DNA from: a virus
Reading direction: 5' to 3' (one strand)
Virus record (IMG/VR): IMGVR_UViG_3300020027_000276
Span: 1 to 36,674 of that record
Length of the DNA: 36,674 bases
The position numbers and the translations under genes were made by a program. Below are positions 1 through 7,489 of this stretch, piece after piece. The notes under the pieces are model-generated. The model ran no database searches. It saw only the letters and a list, made by a program, of their open reading frames with translations, and was not told the DNA's origin. Numbering within the stretch: the stretch's first letter is position 1; every line of letters begins with the position of its first letter.

Positions 1-591
1 TTATCGTCTGATGCCACTTTCAACTTCTTTCATTCTAATTTCTTCATACAAGTCGGAAACCGTGTTGTTCAGCTGCTGTAAAACTTGGCGTTTCTTATCA
101 CGGTTGCCGTCACTGGCTTTCTCCGCTTCCCACTGTAGGAGAGTTTTAGTCTGGGCCAATAGATTCCGTTGAGTGTCTATCATTGTACTTATATAATCAG
201 TAATAGTTTTTTCCAAAAAAATATTGTGAGCCTTTAGGTTCAAATTATTATCTTTTAATGATTCGATATACTCAATTCTATAAGAAAAATAGGCGTCATC
301 CCTATCTTTTTCACCAGTATTCGTTCTAGATACTTTCGATTTCTTCTTTTTTATTTCTCCATTTGGCCGATAGTCAACAATCTCAGGTGTCAGTTCCTTC
401 TTTTCAATTTCTTCCGGAGTTAGATAAAAGTAATCCCCTACAAACCTTAGAAAGAAGTATGAGGGGCGAGCTTTGCCACCTTCATAACTGGCAATCATCG
501 CTTTACTTACACTGAACATTTCGCCAAATCCCTCCTGGGAATCTCCAGTAAGCTTACGTAGCAATTTAAGATTCTTAGCAAGTTGAGTCAT
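1..591 (-). CDS. XRE-family phage repressor (CI-like)
   Basis: This is the likely lysogeny repressor. Residues about 5-60 form an XRE-type helix-turn-helix, with a recognition region around SVSKAMIASYEGGKARPS. The C-terminal half (about 100-190) is charged and predicted to form long helices or a coiled coil, suitable for oligomerisation. It has no LexA/S24 peptidase motif and no HExxH, so induction is unlikely to be by self-cleavage. The gene is transcribed leftward and faces the small protein at 691, the classic CI/Cro arrangement. Its stop codon is the first base triplet of the window. The HTH call is firm. The repressor role is inferred from position. Confidence 0.85.
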   Translation of the reverse strand: MTQLAKNLKLLRKLTGDSQEGFGEMFSVSKAMIASYEGGKARPSYFFLRFVGDYFYLTPEEIEKKELTPEIVDYRPNGEIKKKKSKVSRTNTGEKDRDDAYFSYRIEYIESLKDNNLNLKAHNIFLEKTITDYISTMIDTQRNLLAQTKTLLQWEAEKASDGNRDKKRQVLQQLNNTVSDLYEEIRMKEVESGIRR

Positions 592-613
592 TTCAAAAAA
601 AAATTTATCAATT

Positions 614-630
614 TATTTCAAATTATATCG
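614..630. promoter_or_regulatory. Candidate repressor operator, copy 1
   Basis: The 17-mer TATTTCAAATTATATCG lies between the divergent repressor and early genes, upstream of the rightward -7 element. A near copy (15 of 17 identical) occurs at 1006-1022, over the start of the third gene. Further TTTCAAA cores lie at 591-597, 998-1004 and 1008-1014. Repeated sites in an immunity region suggest binding by the adjacent XRE repressor; this is inference from position. Confidence 0.4.
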
Positions 631-649
631 TTTTCTATCTTTTTCTAAC

Positions 650-657
650 TATATTTG
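650..657 (+). promoter_or_regulatory. Early rightward promoter -7 element
   Basis: TATATTTG matches the Bacteroidota sigma-A -7 consensus TAnnTTTG exactly and lies 33 bases before the ATG at 691. No clear TTG is found at the expected -33 distance, so the promoter may be weak or activator dependent. It would drive the early genes from 691. Confidence 0.5.
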
Positions 658-690
658 AATTCACTATTGAACACAAAATAAGAAATTGCT

Positions 691-909
691 ATGAACCTCA
701 GTAAAAAAGCCTTAGATGCCATCTCTGACGGCAAAACTGGAATTAAACTAAAACTCGCCCTGGCGCTTAAATGCTCAGAGGGTTCAATCAATAGGTATAT
801 CAGGGAAAATGATGATGAGCTAACAAAAGCTGCTGCGATTGAAGTGATTCAAAAAGAAATGGGATTTCAGTACGAAGAGATCATTAAGCGAGAGGATGTC
901 GCTGCATAA
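691..909 (+). CDS. Small Cro-like HTH protein
   Basis: This 72-residue helical protein occupies the Cro position, diverging from the repressor. Residues about 17-50 look like a helix-turn-helix (LKLALALKCSEGSINRYI), in which the ALKCSEGSINRYI stretch would contain the recognition helix. It probably binds operators in the immunity region and favours early lytic expression. It ends in Val-Ala-Ala, a ClpXP-style C-terminus shared in spirit with three later early proteins. The HTH assignment is by eye and the Cro role is inferred from context. Confidence 0.6.
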   Translation: MNLSKKALDAISDGKTGIKLKLALALKCSEGSINRYIRENDDELTKAAAIEVIQKEMGFQYEEIIKREDVAA

Positions 910-994
910 GACATGGACAATTAGGAAGACAATTTTCTAATCGACCCCAAAGTACAACACGAAGTTTATAAACGCAATACCCCGTTTGTGTTAT

Positions 995-1022
995 TTCTTT
1001 CAAATTCTTTCAAATTATGTCG
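995..1022. repeat. Tandem TTCTTTCAAA repeat over a start codon
   Basis: A perfect 10-bp tandem repeat, TTCTTTCAAA (995-1004 and 1005-1014), runs into the ATG at 1017. The second copy continues into the 17-mer shared with the immunity region at 614-630. Its placement suggests an operator or translational control site for the gene at 1017. Confidence 0.45.
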
Positions 1023-1214
1023 AATCAGGCAATAATAAATAGACTACTCACGATTGAGGCGCAGGCAGACCAACTGCGTGAAGACTGTCGCAAAGCAAGA
1101 CGATTATTTGAGGGAGGGGTTTCTACCTCTCCCAAAAAAGTCAAGGGACTAACAGATGCACAAATTGCCAAGGTGATTGCAAACCGAAAAAAGTCATTAA
1201 TCAAGAATTCATAA
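1017..1214 (+). CDS. Small early phage protein
   Basis: This 65-residue basic protein has an N-terminal amphipathic helix (IINRLLTIEAQADQLREDC) and a C-terminal helical segment rich in Lys and Arg (GLTDAQIAKVIANRKKSL). I do not recognise a named family, though short proteins with this plan are common in Bacteroidota phage early regions. The helix followed by a basic tail would suit nucleic-acid or partner-protein binding, which is inference. The start codon is embedded in the TTTCAAA repeat cluster, so expression may be controlled by the repressor. Confidence 0.55.
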   Translation: MSNQAIINRLLTIEAQADQLREDCRKARRLFEGGVSTSPKKVKGLTDAQIAKVIANRKKSLIKNS

Positions 1215-1246
1215 ACCTTCATTTACCACCTCAAAAACAGTTTATT

Positions 1247-1702
1247 ATGTCACCATTAACGATTGAAAAAAACGGAACGCTTAAAAACACTGTCGAGTCA
1301 ACAAAGGATATCATCGCTGAATACATCGCCGTAAAACATGGAGGTAAGCATATGTATGAATCCATAGCCGATGTAGTTTATAATCTAATGCTGCCCCGGG
1401 GAGATGAAAAGGAGATGGGAAACGGCCTCTATCAAATGAGTTGCCTTATAAAGAAGCTGATAATTGCATCCCCGCAATTAGAAGGAGAATCAAAATTAGA
1501 TCCGGTTGAAATGGAGTGCCTTGTAGATCTTCAAAAGTTCTTCAATGAGTTTGATGCACACCGTGCCCCCGCCTGGGTTGAACTTGAGTATTTCGAAATC
1601 GACCAATACCCTGACGGATTTTCTGAAACCAATCATGAGTACTTTAAAAAAGCGCTGGCTGTTGCGGAGTTTGAAAAAAGTATAGAGAAAAAAGCCGCAT
1701 AA
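1247..1702 (+). CDS. Early hypothetical protein, paralog A
   Basis: This 151-residue acidic, mostly helical protein is of unknown function. It starts MSPLTIEKNGTLK, almost the same as the next gene product (MSPLTVTKTGTIK). The two also share an internal pattern of a VYN/VHN segment followed by LMLP or LFAP and GDE. They look like ancient tandem duplicates. It ends in Lys-Lys-Ala-Ala. The spacing to the next gene is about 30 bases and the leader is A-rich without a Shine-Dalgarno sequence, as is usual in Bacteroidota. No catalytic motif is seen. Confidence 0.6.
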   Translation: MSPLTIEKNGTLKNTVESTKDIIAEYIAVKHGGKHMYESIADVVYNLMLPRGDEKEMGNGLYQMSCLIKKLIIASPQLEGESKLDPVEMECLVDLQKFFNEFDAHRAPAWVELEYFEIDQYPDGFSETNHEYFKKALAVAEFEKSIEKKAA

Positions 1703-1733
1703 CCTTATTCTTAAATCAATAAACATTTTTACC

Positions 1734-2210
1734 ATGTCTCCATTAACAGTTACAAAAACAGGTACAATTAAGGATGAAGCTGCCGAATCTTTAGGCCCCG
1801 TAAGTGAATATATTAACGTCGTGTACCCAAGCACTCCTACCTGGCCGGAAAATCAATTTTTCGAAACTGTGCATAATTTATTCGCTCCCTCAGGAGACGA
1901 AGCAGTCGACGTAGACGAGACGGTGTTCGGAGTGAAAGAGATGATTCTTGATCTGATTAAAATTTCGGATGCTGATAACGTAAAGTATGCGTTGCGCCAT
2001 GAAGGAATGCTACTGTTGCTCCGCCTTTTAGAATTTATAGAAGAGTTTGAGGATGACAAACCCGCGCGTTTAAAACTCGAACAGCTCATTTATGAAAAAT
2101 ACCGCGGCTGTCGTAGTGCGAAAGAACTAAAAACTGCACGCGCCAGGTATGAGAGGATGATCAAAGTCCAACAGTTTAGCGATTCCCTCTCTAAAAGCAA
2201 AGCTGCATAA
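1734..2210 (+). CDS. Early hypothetical protein, paralog B
   Basis: This 158-residue protein is a divergent copy of the gene at 1247: matching N-terminus, a VHNLFAPSGDE segment matching VYNLMLPRGDE, and a long helical C-terminal half. The C-terminus is Ser-Lys-Ala-Ala, again a possible protease-recognition tail. It is acidic in the middle (about residues 60-115) and basic at the end. No enzyme motif is visible. Both copies stand in the same early operon between the immunity and replication genes, so a role in takeover or replication control is possible but unproven. Confidence 0.6.
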   Translation: MSPLTVTKTGTIKDEAAESLGPVSEYINVVYPSTPTWPENQFFETVHNLFAPSGDEAVDVDETVFGVKEMILDLIKISDADNVKYALRHEGMLLLLRLLEFIEEFEDDKPARLKLEQLIYEKYRGCRSAKELKTARARYERMIKVQQFSDSLSKSKAA

Positions 2211-2250
2211 TTACTCGAAACCTTTTTATTAACTACTCAATATTACAACC

Positions 2251-2700
2251 ATGTCTCAATTACAAAACGAAGCATTAATTGCCGCCAAGAGGGTTTTGGC
2301 AGCAACCATTACAACAGACCGCAGCAATACTTTTCCTTCAAGTGTGTTGCGTCTGGTGGATTACGATTTAGCGGGAGCTTGGGGATATCAGTTTGCCGTC
2401 GAACAATTTATTAAAGCAATAGCCAACCCGGAGATATCTGCTCTCCTTAAACAGGAAATGTGCGGTTCCCATTACAGCGACTTCGTTGACGCGGTCCTTA
2501 ATCTCAGCGTATTTCTTGAAGACATAAAGTCGCCTGAGTTAAACATCCAAATAATGGTAGCTCTGCTCGAAAACGGTTCTTGTGATAAAAGCGATGAAGA
2601 CCTTCAAACTCTTGTCGATGATCTCACCGAACAGGCAGAGATCGCAGAATCGGCAAAACAAATAAAGTCTCGCAGAAACCAATTAACGAAAGCCGCCTAA
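2251..2700 (+). CDS. Early hypothetical protein ending in Lys-Ala-Ala
   Basis: This 149-residue all-helical protein is of unknown function. It resembles the two previous products in size, acidic middle section and C-terminal TKAA ending, though N-terminal similarity is not evident. It may be a third, more distant family member. The A-rich leader AATATTACAACC precedes the ATG and no Shine-Dalgarno sequence is visible. It sits in a rightward run of early genes with short gaps (40 bases before, 9 after), consistent with one transcript. Confidence 0.55.
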   Translation: MSQLQNEALIAAKRVLAATITTDRSNTFPSSVLRLVDYDLAGAWGYQFAVEQFIKAIANPEISALLKQEMCGSHYSDFVDAVLNLSVFLEDIKSPELNIQIMVALLENGSCDKSDEDLQTLVDDLTEQAEIAESAKQIKSRRNQLTKAA

Positions 2701-2709
2701 CGCAAATTT

Positions 2710-3015
2710 ATGGGTAAAGTTCAATTTGAAATCAACGGAACGCGCATGACCATTGGAGATATCGAAATACCGCCTGAGTTTTTCGTGTTGTGCTTCAGCC
2801 ATAGCCAGCAGGCTTTTCATCGCGAATCGTTGGTTGATCATATTAAGACCAACTTGTCTGGATTCAGGGATAAAAAACCTATGGATTATTTGATTCTAGG
2901 AATATTTCCCGATGACGCTTCCTGTATGGCATGGTACGGTATGATGTGCAAAATTCTTGATCGCCCAGACATAAGTAACCTTACATATGACGATCTAATT
3001 CCGCCTGACTTTTAG
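2710..3015 (+). CDS. Early hypothetical protein
   Basis: This 101-residue protein has no recognised family. It opens with a short beta-like segment (KVQFEINGTRMTIGDIEIP) and then helices, with Cys at about residues 28, 77 and 86, not arranged as a zinc site. It follows the previous gene by 9 bases and ends 72 bases before the chosen start of the replication initiator, so it is probably co-transcribed with the replication genes. A replication-accessory role is only suggested by position. Confidence 0.5.
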   Translation: MGKVQFEINGTRMTIGDIEIPPEFFVLCFSHSQQAFHRESLVDHIKTNLSGFRDKKPMDYLILGIFPDDASCMAWYGMMCKILDRPDISNLTYDDLIPPDF

Positions 3016-3087
3016 ATGCCCCTACCCCGCCACTCCGTACCCTTCCAAATTAATCCACCTCTTACACACTCAAAACGGAGTTATATA

Positions 3088-4080
3088 ATGGCTCGAAAAG
3101 CGGAACCAGGTATCGATTTTTACAGGCTGGACTGTGCGCATATCAGAAACAAGAAGATCCGATTATTATTCAATGATCACGGAGCTGATGGTTATTGGAT
3201 TTGGCAATGCATCCTTTCGTCCGCATATGAAGGAAAGGGGTATTATTTTGACTTAAATGACGAAGACTCTCTGGAATTGTTTGCTGCCGATGTATGTAAA
3301 AAGGAGTTGACCTTGGTAATGGAAGTAATAAAGTGTTGTGTCAAACGAGGACTTTTTGACAGTAAAGTTTTTGGCAAATCTAACATCCTGACCAGTGAAA
3401 TGATGCAGGACAATTATCTCTTCGCGACTTCGGAACGCAGGAAAAAAGGCACAATTATAGATTTTTTCGAAGATTATATTTCTACTAAAATTCAAGAAAA
3501 TGAGCGTAACGTAAAAATTGTTCCCGGGAAGAATACTCATACAGACCTAATTCCTCCCGGGAACAATCCGCATAGTATAGTAGAGTATAGTATAGTAAAG
3601 GATAGTATAGTAGATAGTGTTTCTAAAGAAACACTCGGGGACCAGTCCCCGGAGATCAAAAAGGAACTGCTGGAAAAATATAATTCAATACCCAAAGACA
3701 AAAAGGCAATCCACGATTTTATAAAAAACAATAACCCATCTTTCCCCGACCCATATATGGCCCTCTGGAATTTATTTGCCGGGCAACACAATCTTCCATT
3801 GGTCAAGGAAGTAACGGAACTCAGAAAAAAGAAACTATCCACTCGTTTGAAGGAATCTTCTTTTGATTTCATTCAGATCATGCGAAAAGCAAATCAGGCG
3901 AATGATTTCATGCTCACTGGGAACTGGTTCACATTCGATTGGATATTTCACAGCCAGGTCAACTACATGAAAATTATCGAAGGAAATTTTGATAAAAAAG
4001 ATATAGATCCTAAAGTGAAACCTATTACGGCTGCGGATGAGATAAGGGCTGCTCGTGAGAGGTCAAATATTTCAAGCTAA
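3088..4080 (+). CDS. DUF4373-type replication initiator / replisome organiser
   Basis: This protein (about 330 residues) probably recognises the phage origin and helps load the helicase encoded next. The N-terminus (GIDFYRLDCAHIRNKKIRLL, then DGYWIWQCILSSAYEGKGYY) matches the DUF4373/Lin1244-like winged-helix domain found in phage replisome organisers. A low-complexity linker (about residues 145-195, with SIVEYSIVKDSIVDS) joins it to a helical C-terminal domain. I chose the ATG at 3088 rather than 3016 because GGAG lies 7 bases upstream and the domain begins there. The linker-coding DNA holds iterons and inverted repeats, as in lambda O. The stop is 5 bases before the DnaB gene. Confidence 0.8.
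   Translation: MARKAEPGIDFYRLDCAHIRNKKIRLLFNDHGADGYWIWQCILSSAYEGKGYYFDLNDEDSLELFAADVCKKELTLVMEVIKCCVKRGLFDSKVFGKSNILTSEMMQDNYLFATSERRKKGTIIDFFEDYISTKIQENERNVKIVPGKNTHTDLIPPGNNPHSIVEYSIVKDSIVDSVSKETLGDQSPEIKKELLEKYNSIPKDKKAIHDFIKNNNPSFPDPYMALWNLFAGQHNLPLVKEVTELRKKKLSTRLKESSFDFIQIMRKANQANDFMLTGNWFTFDWIFHSQVNYMKIIEGNFDKKDIDPKVKPITAADEIRAARERSNISS
3518..3651. other. Candidate phage replication origin (iterons plus inverted repeats)
   Basis: Inside the initiator gene lie, in order: a perfect 12-bp inverted repeat, TTGTTCCCGGGA at 3518-3529 and TCCCGGGAACAA at 3555-3566; three perfect copies of ATAGTATAGTA at 3572-3582, 3587-3597 and 3602-3612, at an exact 15-bp period; a hairpin GTGTTTC-TAAA-GAAACAC at 3617-3634; and a second inverted repeat CGGGGAC-CA-GTCCCCG at 3636-3651. 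Iterons within an initiator gene beside dyads are the classic form of a theta origin. Function is inferred. Confidence 0.6.
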
Positions 4081-4085
4081 CCAAC

Positions 4086-5591
4086 ATGGATATTAAAAAT
4101 CTAAATAACAAGGAGCGAAAAAATCGACGCCAGTCTTCTATTGATCTATCAACTATGGTTTACGGAAAAGTTCCTCCTCAAGCTAAAGAGTTGGAGGAAG
4201 CCATCCTTGGCGCCATCCTTCAGGAGAAACAGGCTTTTGAAAAAGCTCTTAGGATCCTGCAGCCAGAATGTTTTTATGTCGATGCCCACCAGCGGATATT
4301 CAAATCCATGATACGCCTGGAAAGCAAAAATGCGCCGATAGATATCTTAACTGTAGTAGAAGAGTTAAAAAGTAAGGAAGAGCTTGAGATAGTGGGTGGA
4401 CCGTATTATGTGACAAAATTAACCAACTCAGTGGTGTCGTCGGCAAACCTGGAGTATCATGCGAAAATAATTTATCAGAAATTCGTTCAAAGAGAAATAA
4501 TACGAGTTTCAGGTGAGGCTATATCCGAAGCTTACGAAGACAGTGCGGATGCATTTGAAACCCTTGAAGCAGCTCAACAACAATTAAGCAGTCTTACTAT
4601 TTCAAAAAAGACAAAACCTTACACAACATTCCAGACAGAGGTTGATAAAGCCGTCAAGCAAGTTTACGAAGTCAGGCAGAGCGGTAACGAACTAACAGGT
4701 GTTCCTTCAGGAATCCGGAAATTAGATTTGATAACCCAAGGATGGCAGAACTCCGACTTTATAGTCTTCGCCGCACGGCCGGCAATTGGCAAAAGTGCAG
4801 TGGCAGCAAACTTCGCAATGAATGCGGCATCTCATCCTGATAAGCCTACTCCGGTGGGGGTCTTCACGCTTGAAATGTCATCAGTGCAATGGGCTTTAAG
4901 AATGATATCTGCAGAATCTGAAATAGACATGTATCATCTGAAGCGCGGCCGTGTTACCGATAATGATATGAACCGATTATCTGAAATCGCCTACACGAAG
5001 CACAGATCCACGCCGATTTTCTTCGATGACACTCCCAGCCAAGACTTGTATCAACTGAAAGCCAAGTGCCGGTTAATGGTCGCTAATGAAGGGGTAGGAT
5101 TAATCATCATTGATTACCTCCAGCTCATGACTTCACAGCGCAGTTTCGGAGAGAACCGGGAGCAAGAAGTTTCCCGGATAAGTCGTGAATTGAAACAGCT
5201 GGCCAAAGAACTCAATATCCCTGTAATTGCACTCAGCCAACTGAGTCGAAAAGGCGATAGTCCGAACCCTGGCCTTTCTGATATCCGGGAAAGCGGAGCA
5301 ATCGAACAAGACGCCGATGCTGTTTTCTTTTTGATTGAGGTTACGGAAGATGATATCCGCAATGATGCATCTCTTATGGATAGTATCCTGGTAAAAGTTG
5401 CCAAACACCGCAACGGAATCAAAGAACAGATCCCGATAAAATTTGTGAAGTCCATTCAGAAATTAATGAGCGAGTCAGACTATGATGTTTATAAAGCTGG
5501 CAAAAGCACTGGCGGATGGAAGAAAATGCCTTCTATCGATATCGACCCAAATAAGTTTAACGAGTCAAATTCTAAAGAGATGCCATTTTAA
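4086..5591 (+). CDS. dnaB: Replicative DNA helicase, DnaB family
   Basis: This 501-residue protein is a full-length DnaB-type hexameric helicase that unwinds the phage fork. The N-terminal domain (about 28-165) starts PPQAKELEEAILGAIL. The RecA-like core has Walker A AARPAIGKSA (about 228-237), the EMSS segment (about 260), Walker B LIIIDYLQLM (about 338-347) and IALSQLSR (about 379-387). The usual phage Walker form is RPSMGKT; RPAIGKS here is a mild variant. The GAIEQDAD segment is also present. It is coupled to the upstream initiator and the downstream zinc-finger protein, forming the replication module. Having its own helicase makes the phage less dependent on host DnaB loading. Confidence 0.95.
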   Translation: MDIKNLNNKERKNRRQSSIDLSTMVYGKVPPQAKELEEAILGAILQEKQAFEKALRILQPECFYVDAHQRIFKSMIRLESKNAPIDILTVVEELKSKEELEIVGGPYYVTKLTNSVVSSANLEYHAKIIYQKFVQREIIRVSGEAISEAYEDSADAFETLEAAQQQLSSLTISKKTKPYTTFQTEVDKAVKQVYEVRQSGNELTGVPSGIRKLDLITQGWQNSDFIVFAARPAIGKSAVAANFAMNAASHPDKPTPVGVFTLEMSSVQWALRMISAESEIDMYHLKRGRVTDNDMNRLSEIAYTKHRSTPIFFDDTPSQDLYQLKAKCRLMVANEGVGLIIIDYLQLMTSQRSFGENREQEVSRISRELKQLAKELNIPVIALSQLSRKGDSPNPGLSDIRESGAIEQDADAVFFLIEVTEDDIRNDASLMDSILVKVAKHRNGIKEQIPIKFVKSIQKLMSESDYDVYKAGKSTGGWKKMPSIDIDPNKFNESNSKEMPF

Positions 5592-5602
5592 ATTCCCTAA
5601 AT

Positions 5603-6121
5603 ATGATAAATAATACTCTAGCTCAAAACGTAATTAAAAAATGTAGTCTGGTTGGATATATAAATTCGTACACAACCTTATTCGATAAAGGAAACCAGAT
5701 GCGAGGATCGTGTCCTCTATGCAAATCGAAAACAAAATCATTTGTTGTATCCGAAGAAAAAGAGCTTTGGTTTTGTACTGATTGTGGAGCGGTCGGTAAT
5801 ATCATTGGCTTTGTGATGAAAGTCCATGAATTAACTTATTCCCAGGCGGTTGAAAGATTAGCTGCGGAATACCACATAGCTGCAGAATCATTTTTGGCCG
5901 AGGGTATTTCAGACGAAGATCTCCTGAAGAGTATAGAAAATCAAATCTCATCATGCAAAACGCGTCTTCAGGAGTGTACATATCAATACGAAATTGACAA
6001 CCTGTTGGATAGATACAGCTGGCTGCTCGAAGAAAAGAAGCATTTTATAATTTATGTGGATGCGAAAGATAAAATACAATCTGTTCCCAGTCCATTAACG
6101 ACAGACAGTAATCATAAATAA
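5603..6121 (+). CDS. Stand-alone primase-type (CHC2-like) zinc-binding protein
   Basis: This 172-residue protein carries a zinc ribbon like the N-terminal domain of DnaG: Cys37 and Cys40 (SCPLC), then Cys58 and Cys61 (WFCTDCGAVGNIIGFV). The following ALT-like stretch (LTYSQAVERLAAEYHI) is also typical of DnaG-family proteins. The site is C-x2-C/C-x2-C rather than the usual C-x2-H/C-x2-C. There is no TOPRIM catalytic domain; the C-terminal 90 residues are helical. It may act as a primase accessory that recognises single-stranded DNA or recruits host DnaG to the phage helicase. It starts 11 bases after dnaB. Confidence 0.8.
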   Translation: MINNTLAQNVIKKCSLVGYINSYTTLFDKGNQMRGSCPLCKSKTKSFVVSEEKELWFCTDCGAVGNIIGFVMKVHELTYSQAVERLAAEYHIAAESFLAEGISDEDLLKSIENQISSCKTRLQECTYQYEIDNLLDRYSWLLEEKKHFIIYVDAKDKIQSVPSPLTTDSNHK

Positions 6122-6189
6122 GATAAAAAATAGAAACAAAGACGAATTATGAAATAATGCAATAATTTCTGTATTTGCTTAAAAAGTAA

Positions 6190-6369
6190 ATGCGTAAAAC
6201 TATTAAGAGGTCAAAAAAAGCACAATTACACCCCAGCCCTTCACTAGTTGATAAAGGCAGTAACGAAGACAAGATGAAAGATGAAGACGCCTCTGATCTT
6301 GAGTGGTTTTTTCTGGAACTGTTGGCCGAGCAGATGGAAGCGAAGTTTCCGGAACTCAGGGGATTGTAA
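6190..6369 (+). CDS. Small acidic/basic hypothetical protein (59 aa)
   Basis: A 59-residue reading frame runs from ATG 6190 to TAA 6367-6369. The N-terminus is very basic (MRKTIKRSKKAQ), the middle acidic (DKMKDEDASDLEW) and the end helical (FFLELLAEQMEAKF). It has the codon character and spacing of its neighbours and fills an otherwise empty gap between the zinc-finger gene and the gene at 6450. A promoter-like TGTATTTG lies about 20 bases upstream. I recognise no family; function unknown. Confidence 0.5.
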   Translation: MRKTIKRSKKAQLHPSPSLVDKGSNEDKMKDEDASDLEWFFLELLAEQMEAKFPELRGL

Positions 6370-6449
6370 GATGCGGTACTCAAAAACCGAGATAAATCGC
6401 TTATTAAACGTTAATGCAGAAATATAAAGAACCAATAAACTCAATTACT

Positions 6450-6704
6450 ATGAATGACAAAAGAAAATTTGGCGCTGAACAACAAAGCTTTAAGGGAATT
6501 ACAGTAAAACAACTTGTGAGTGGGGATATTCTCATTCGTTTACACCGGGAAGAATTAATACATTCGTTAGATAGCGCTGACACAGAAGACAATGGTACAA
6601 TTTTACTCGGGGCAATAAAGAGGACGTTGAAATCTGATAAAGGACATACTCATGCTATTCCGGTCGCTTTACCAAAAAGATCGAAGGAGCCGATGGCCGA
6701 TTGA
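6450..6704 (+). CDS. Small phage protein, paralog of the 13111 gene
   Basis: This protein (84 residues from the ATG at 6450; an upstream ATG at 6414 is possible) is of unknown function. It shares a pattern with the product of the gene at 13111: G-I/F-T-V, then a beta strand, EELI, a loop, G-T/S-V/I-x-L-I/L-x-A, a lysine, and H-x-x-P-V near the end. The two appear to be distant paralogs at opposite ends of the accessory early block. The leader AATAAACTCAATTACT is the A-rich, Shine-Dalgarno-less type usual here. The start was chosen to align with the paralog. Confidence 0.55.
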   Translation: MNDKRKFGAEQQSFKGITVKQLVSGDILIRLHREELIHSLDSADTEDNGTILLGAIKRTLKSDKGHTHAIPVALPKRSKEPMAD

Positions 6705-6723
6705 CCGTCCAAAATGAAGAATA

Positions 6724-7134
6724 ATGCAGAAGATTAAAATTTCATCGCTGCCAGTTATAGAATCACCCGAACAGCTTTTTAGTGTGGACAAGGTCATATT
6801 CTTAGACCTCATAGACACAACTACGACGATGGAAAAAGATGAGGTGTTCTCTGCTGCGGCCAAAGCCAGTCCGGAAACGTTCAACTATAAGGATCGCTGG
6901 CACCAGTTAGTTATCCTGCAGGGCGGTCCAGAGAACGTTTTTAAAAACACAAAAGCATTACAGATAACTTATGCGAACAGTGTAAAGGCTATATATGGTT
7001 GGGGAGGCGATCTCAATGACCTTGTAGCTTCTGGGCAAGCTTTTGACTTTAGCGAGTGGTGTAGCATGTGGAAGGCGGGTGTCGTTGAAATTGAACCAGA
7101 GATGCCGTGGGTATGTAAATTATTTAATCTCTAA
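6724..7134 (+). CDS. Hypothetical protein
   Basis: This 136-residue mixed alpha/beta protein is not recognised. Notable stretches are DKVIFLDLIDTTTTMEK (about 20-37) and KAIYGWGGDLNDLVASGQAFDFSEW. Aromatic residues are frequent in the second half. There is no transmembrane segment, signal peptide or metal motif. It starts 19 bases after the previous gene and is followed after 10 bases by the gene at 7145, so all three are likely on one transcript. Confidence 0.5.
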   Translation: MQKIKISSLPVIESPEQLFSVDKVIFLDLIDTTTTMEKDEVFSAAAKASPETFNYKDRWHQLVILQGGPENVFKNTKALQITYANSVKAIYGWGGDLNDLVASGQAFDFSEWCSMWKAGVVEIEPEMPWVCKLFNL

Positions 7135-7144
7135 AACAAAACAA

Positions 7145-7456
7145 ATGAACACCGCAGCAATTGCCGATTTAACTGAAGCTCTCCAAGTGATGGAAACTTA
7201 TAATCTGAGCTGCTTAATTTGGAATTTTAAAGACTGTCAACTGAAAGAGGTTGGGCATTATGAAGCAAGAGGCGGCGAAGAGATAGTATTATTGTGCCAT
7301 AGAGAAAATTCATATCTACCCTACCGGTTGGTTTTTAGTCCAATCGGGGAAACCGAAGCAGATGACTATATAATCACTCTGGTATTTCATGAGGATTATA
7401 GAATTCATATTATCCGAGATCCCCGTTATAAAATTGAAAGGCATATGGACACTTAA
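7145..7456 (+). CDS. Hypothetical protein
   Basis: This 103-residue protein is of unknown function, with alternating beta strands (EIVLLCHRENSYLPYRLVF, DDYIITLVFHEDYRIHIIRD). The frame is open upstream to 7043, but that part overlaps the previous gene, so the ATG at 7145 is preferred. It follows the previous stop by 10 bases. A 7-bp tandem repeat lies directly after its stop codon. No catalytic residues stand out. Confidence 0.5.
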   Translation: MNTAAIADLTEALQVMETYNLSCLIWNFKDCQLKEVGHYEARGGEEIVLLCHRENSYLPYRLVFSPIGETEADDYIITLVFHEDYRIHIIRDPRYKIERHMDT

Positions 7457-7461
7457 GACTG

Positions 7462-7489
7462 GTGATCTGTGATCTGTGATCTGTGATTT
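7462..7489 (+). repeat. Four-copy 7-bp tandem repeat
   Basis: GTGATCT occurs three times in tandem (7462-7482), followed by GTGATTT (7483-7489), just after the stop of the gene at 7145 and 30 bases before the ATG at 7520. It may be slippage-prone, with copy number varying between isolates. I see no other function. Confidence 0.7.

Noticed and set aside
3572-3612. Simple protein repeat as the reason for the iterons
   Set aside because: The five-residue protein period explains a 15-base spacing but not identical codon choice in all three 11-bp copies or the flanking perfect inverted repeats.
7462-7489. CRISPR-like repeat
   Set aside because: The unit is only 7 bases with no spacers; this is simple tandem repetition, not a CRISPR array.
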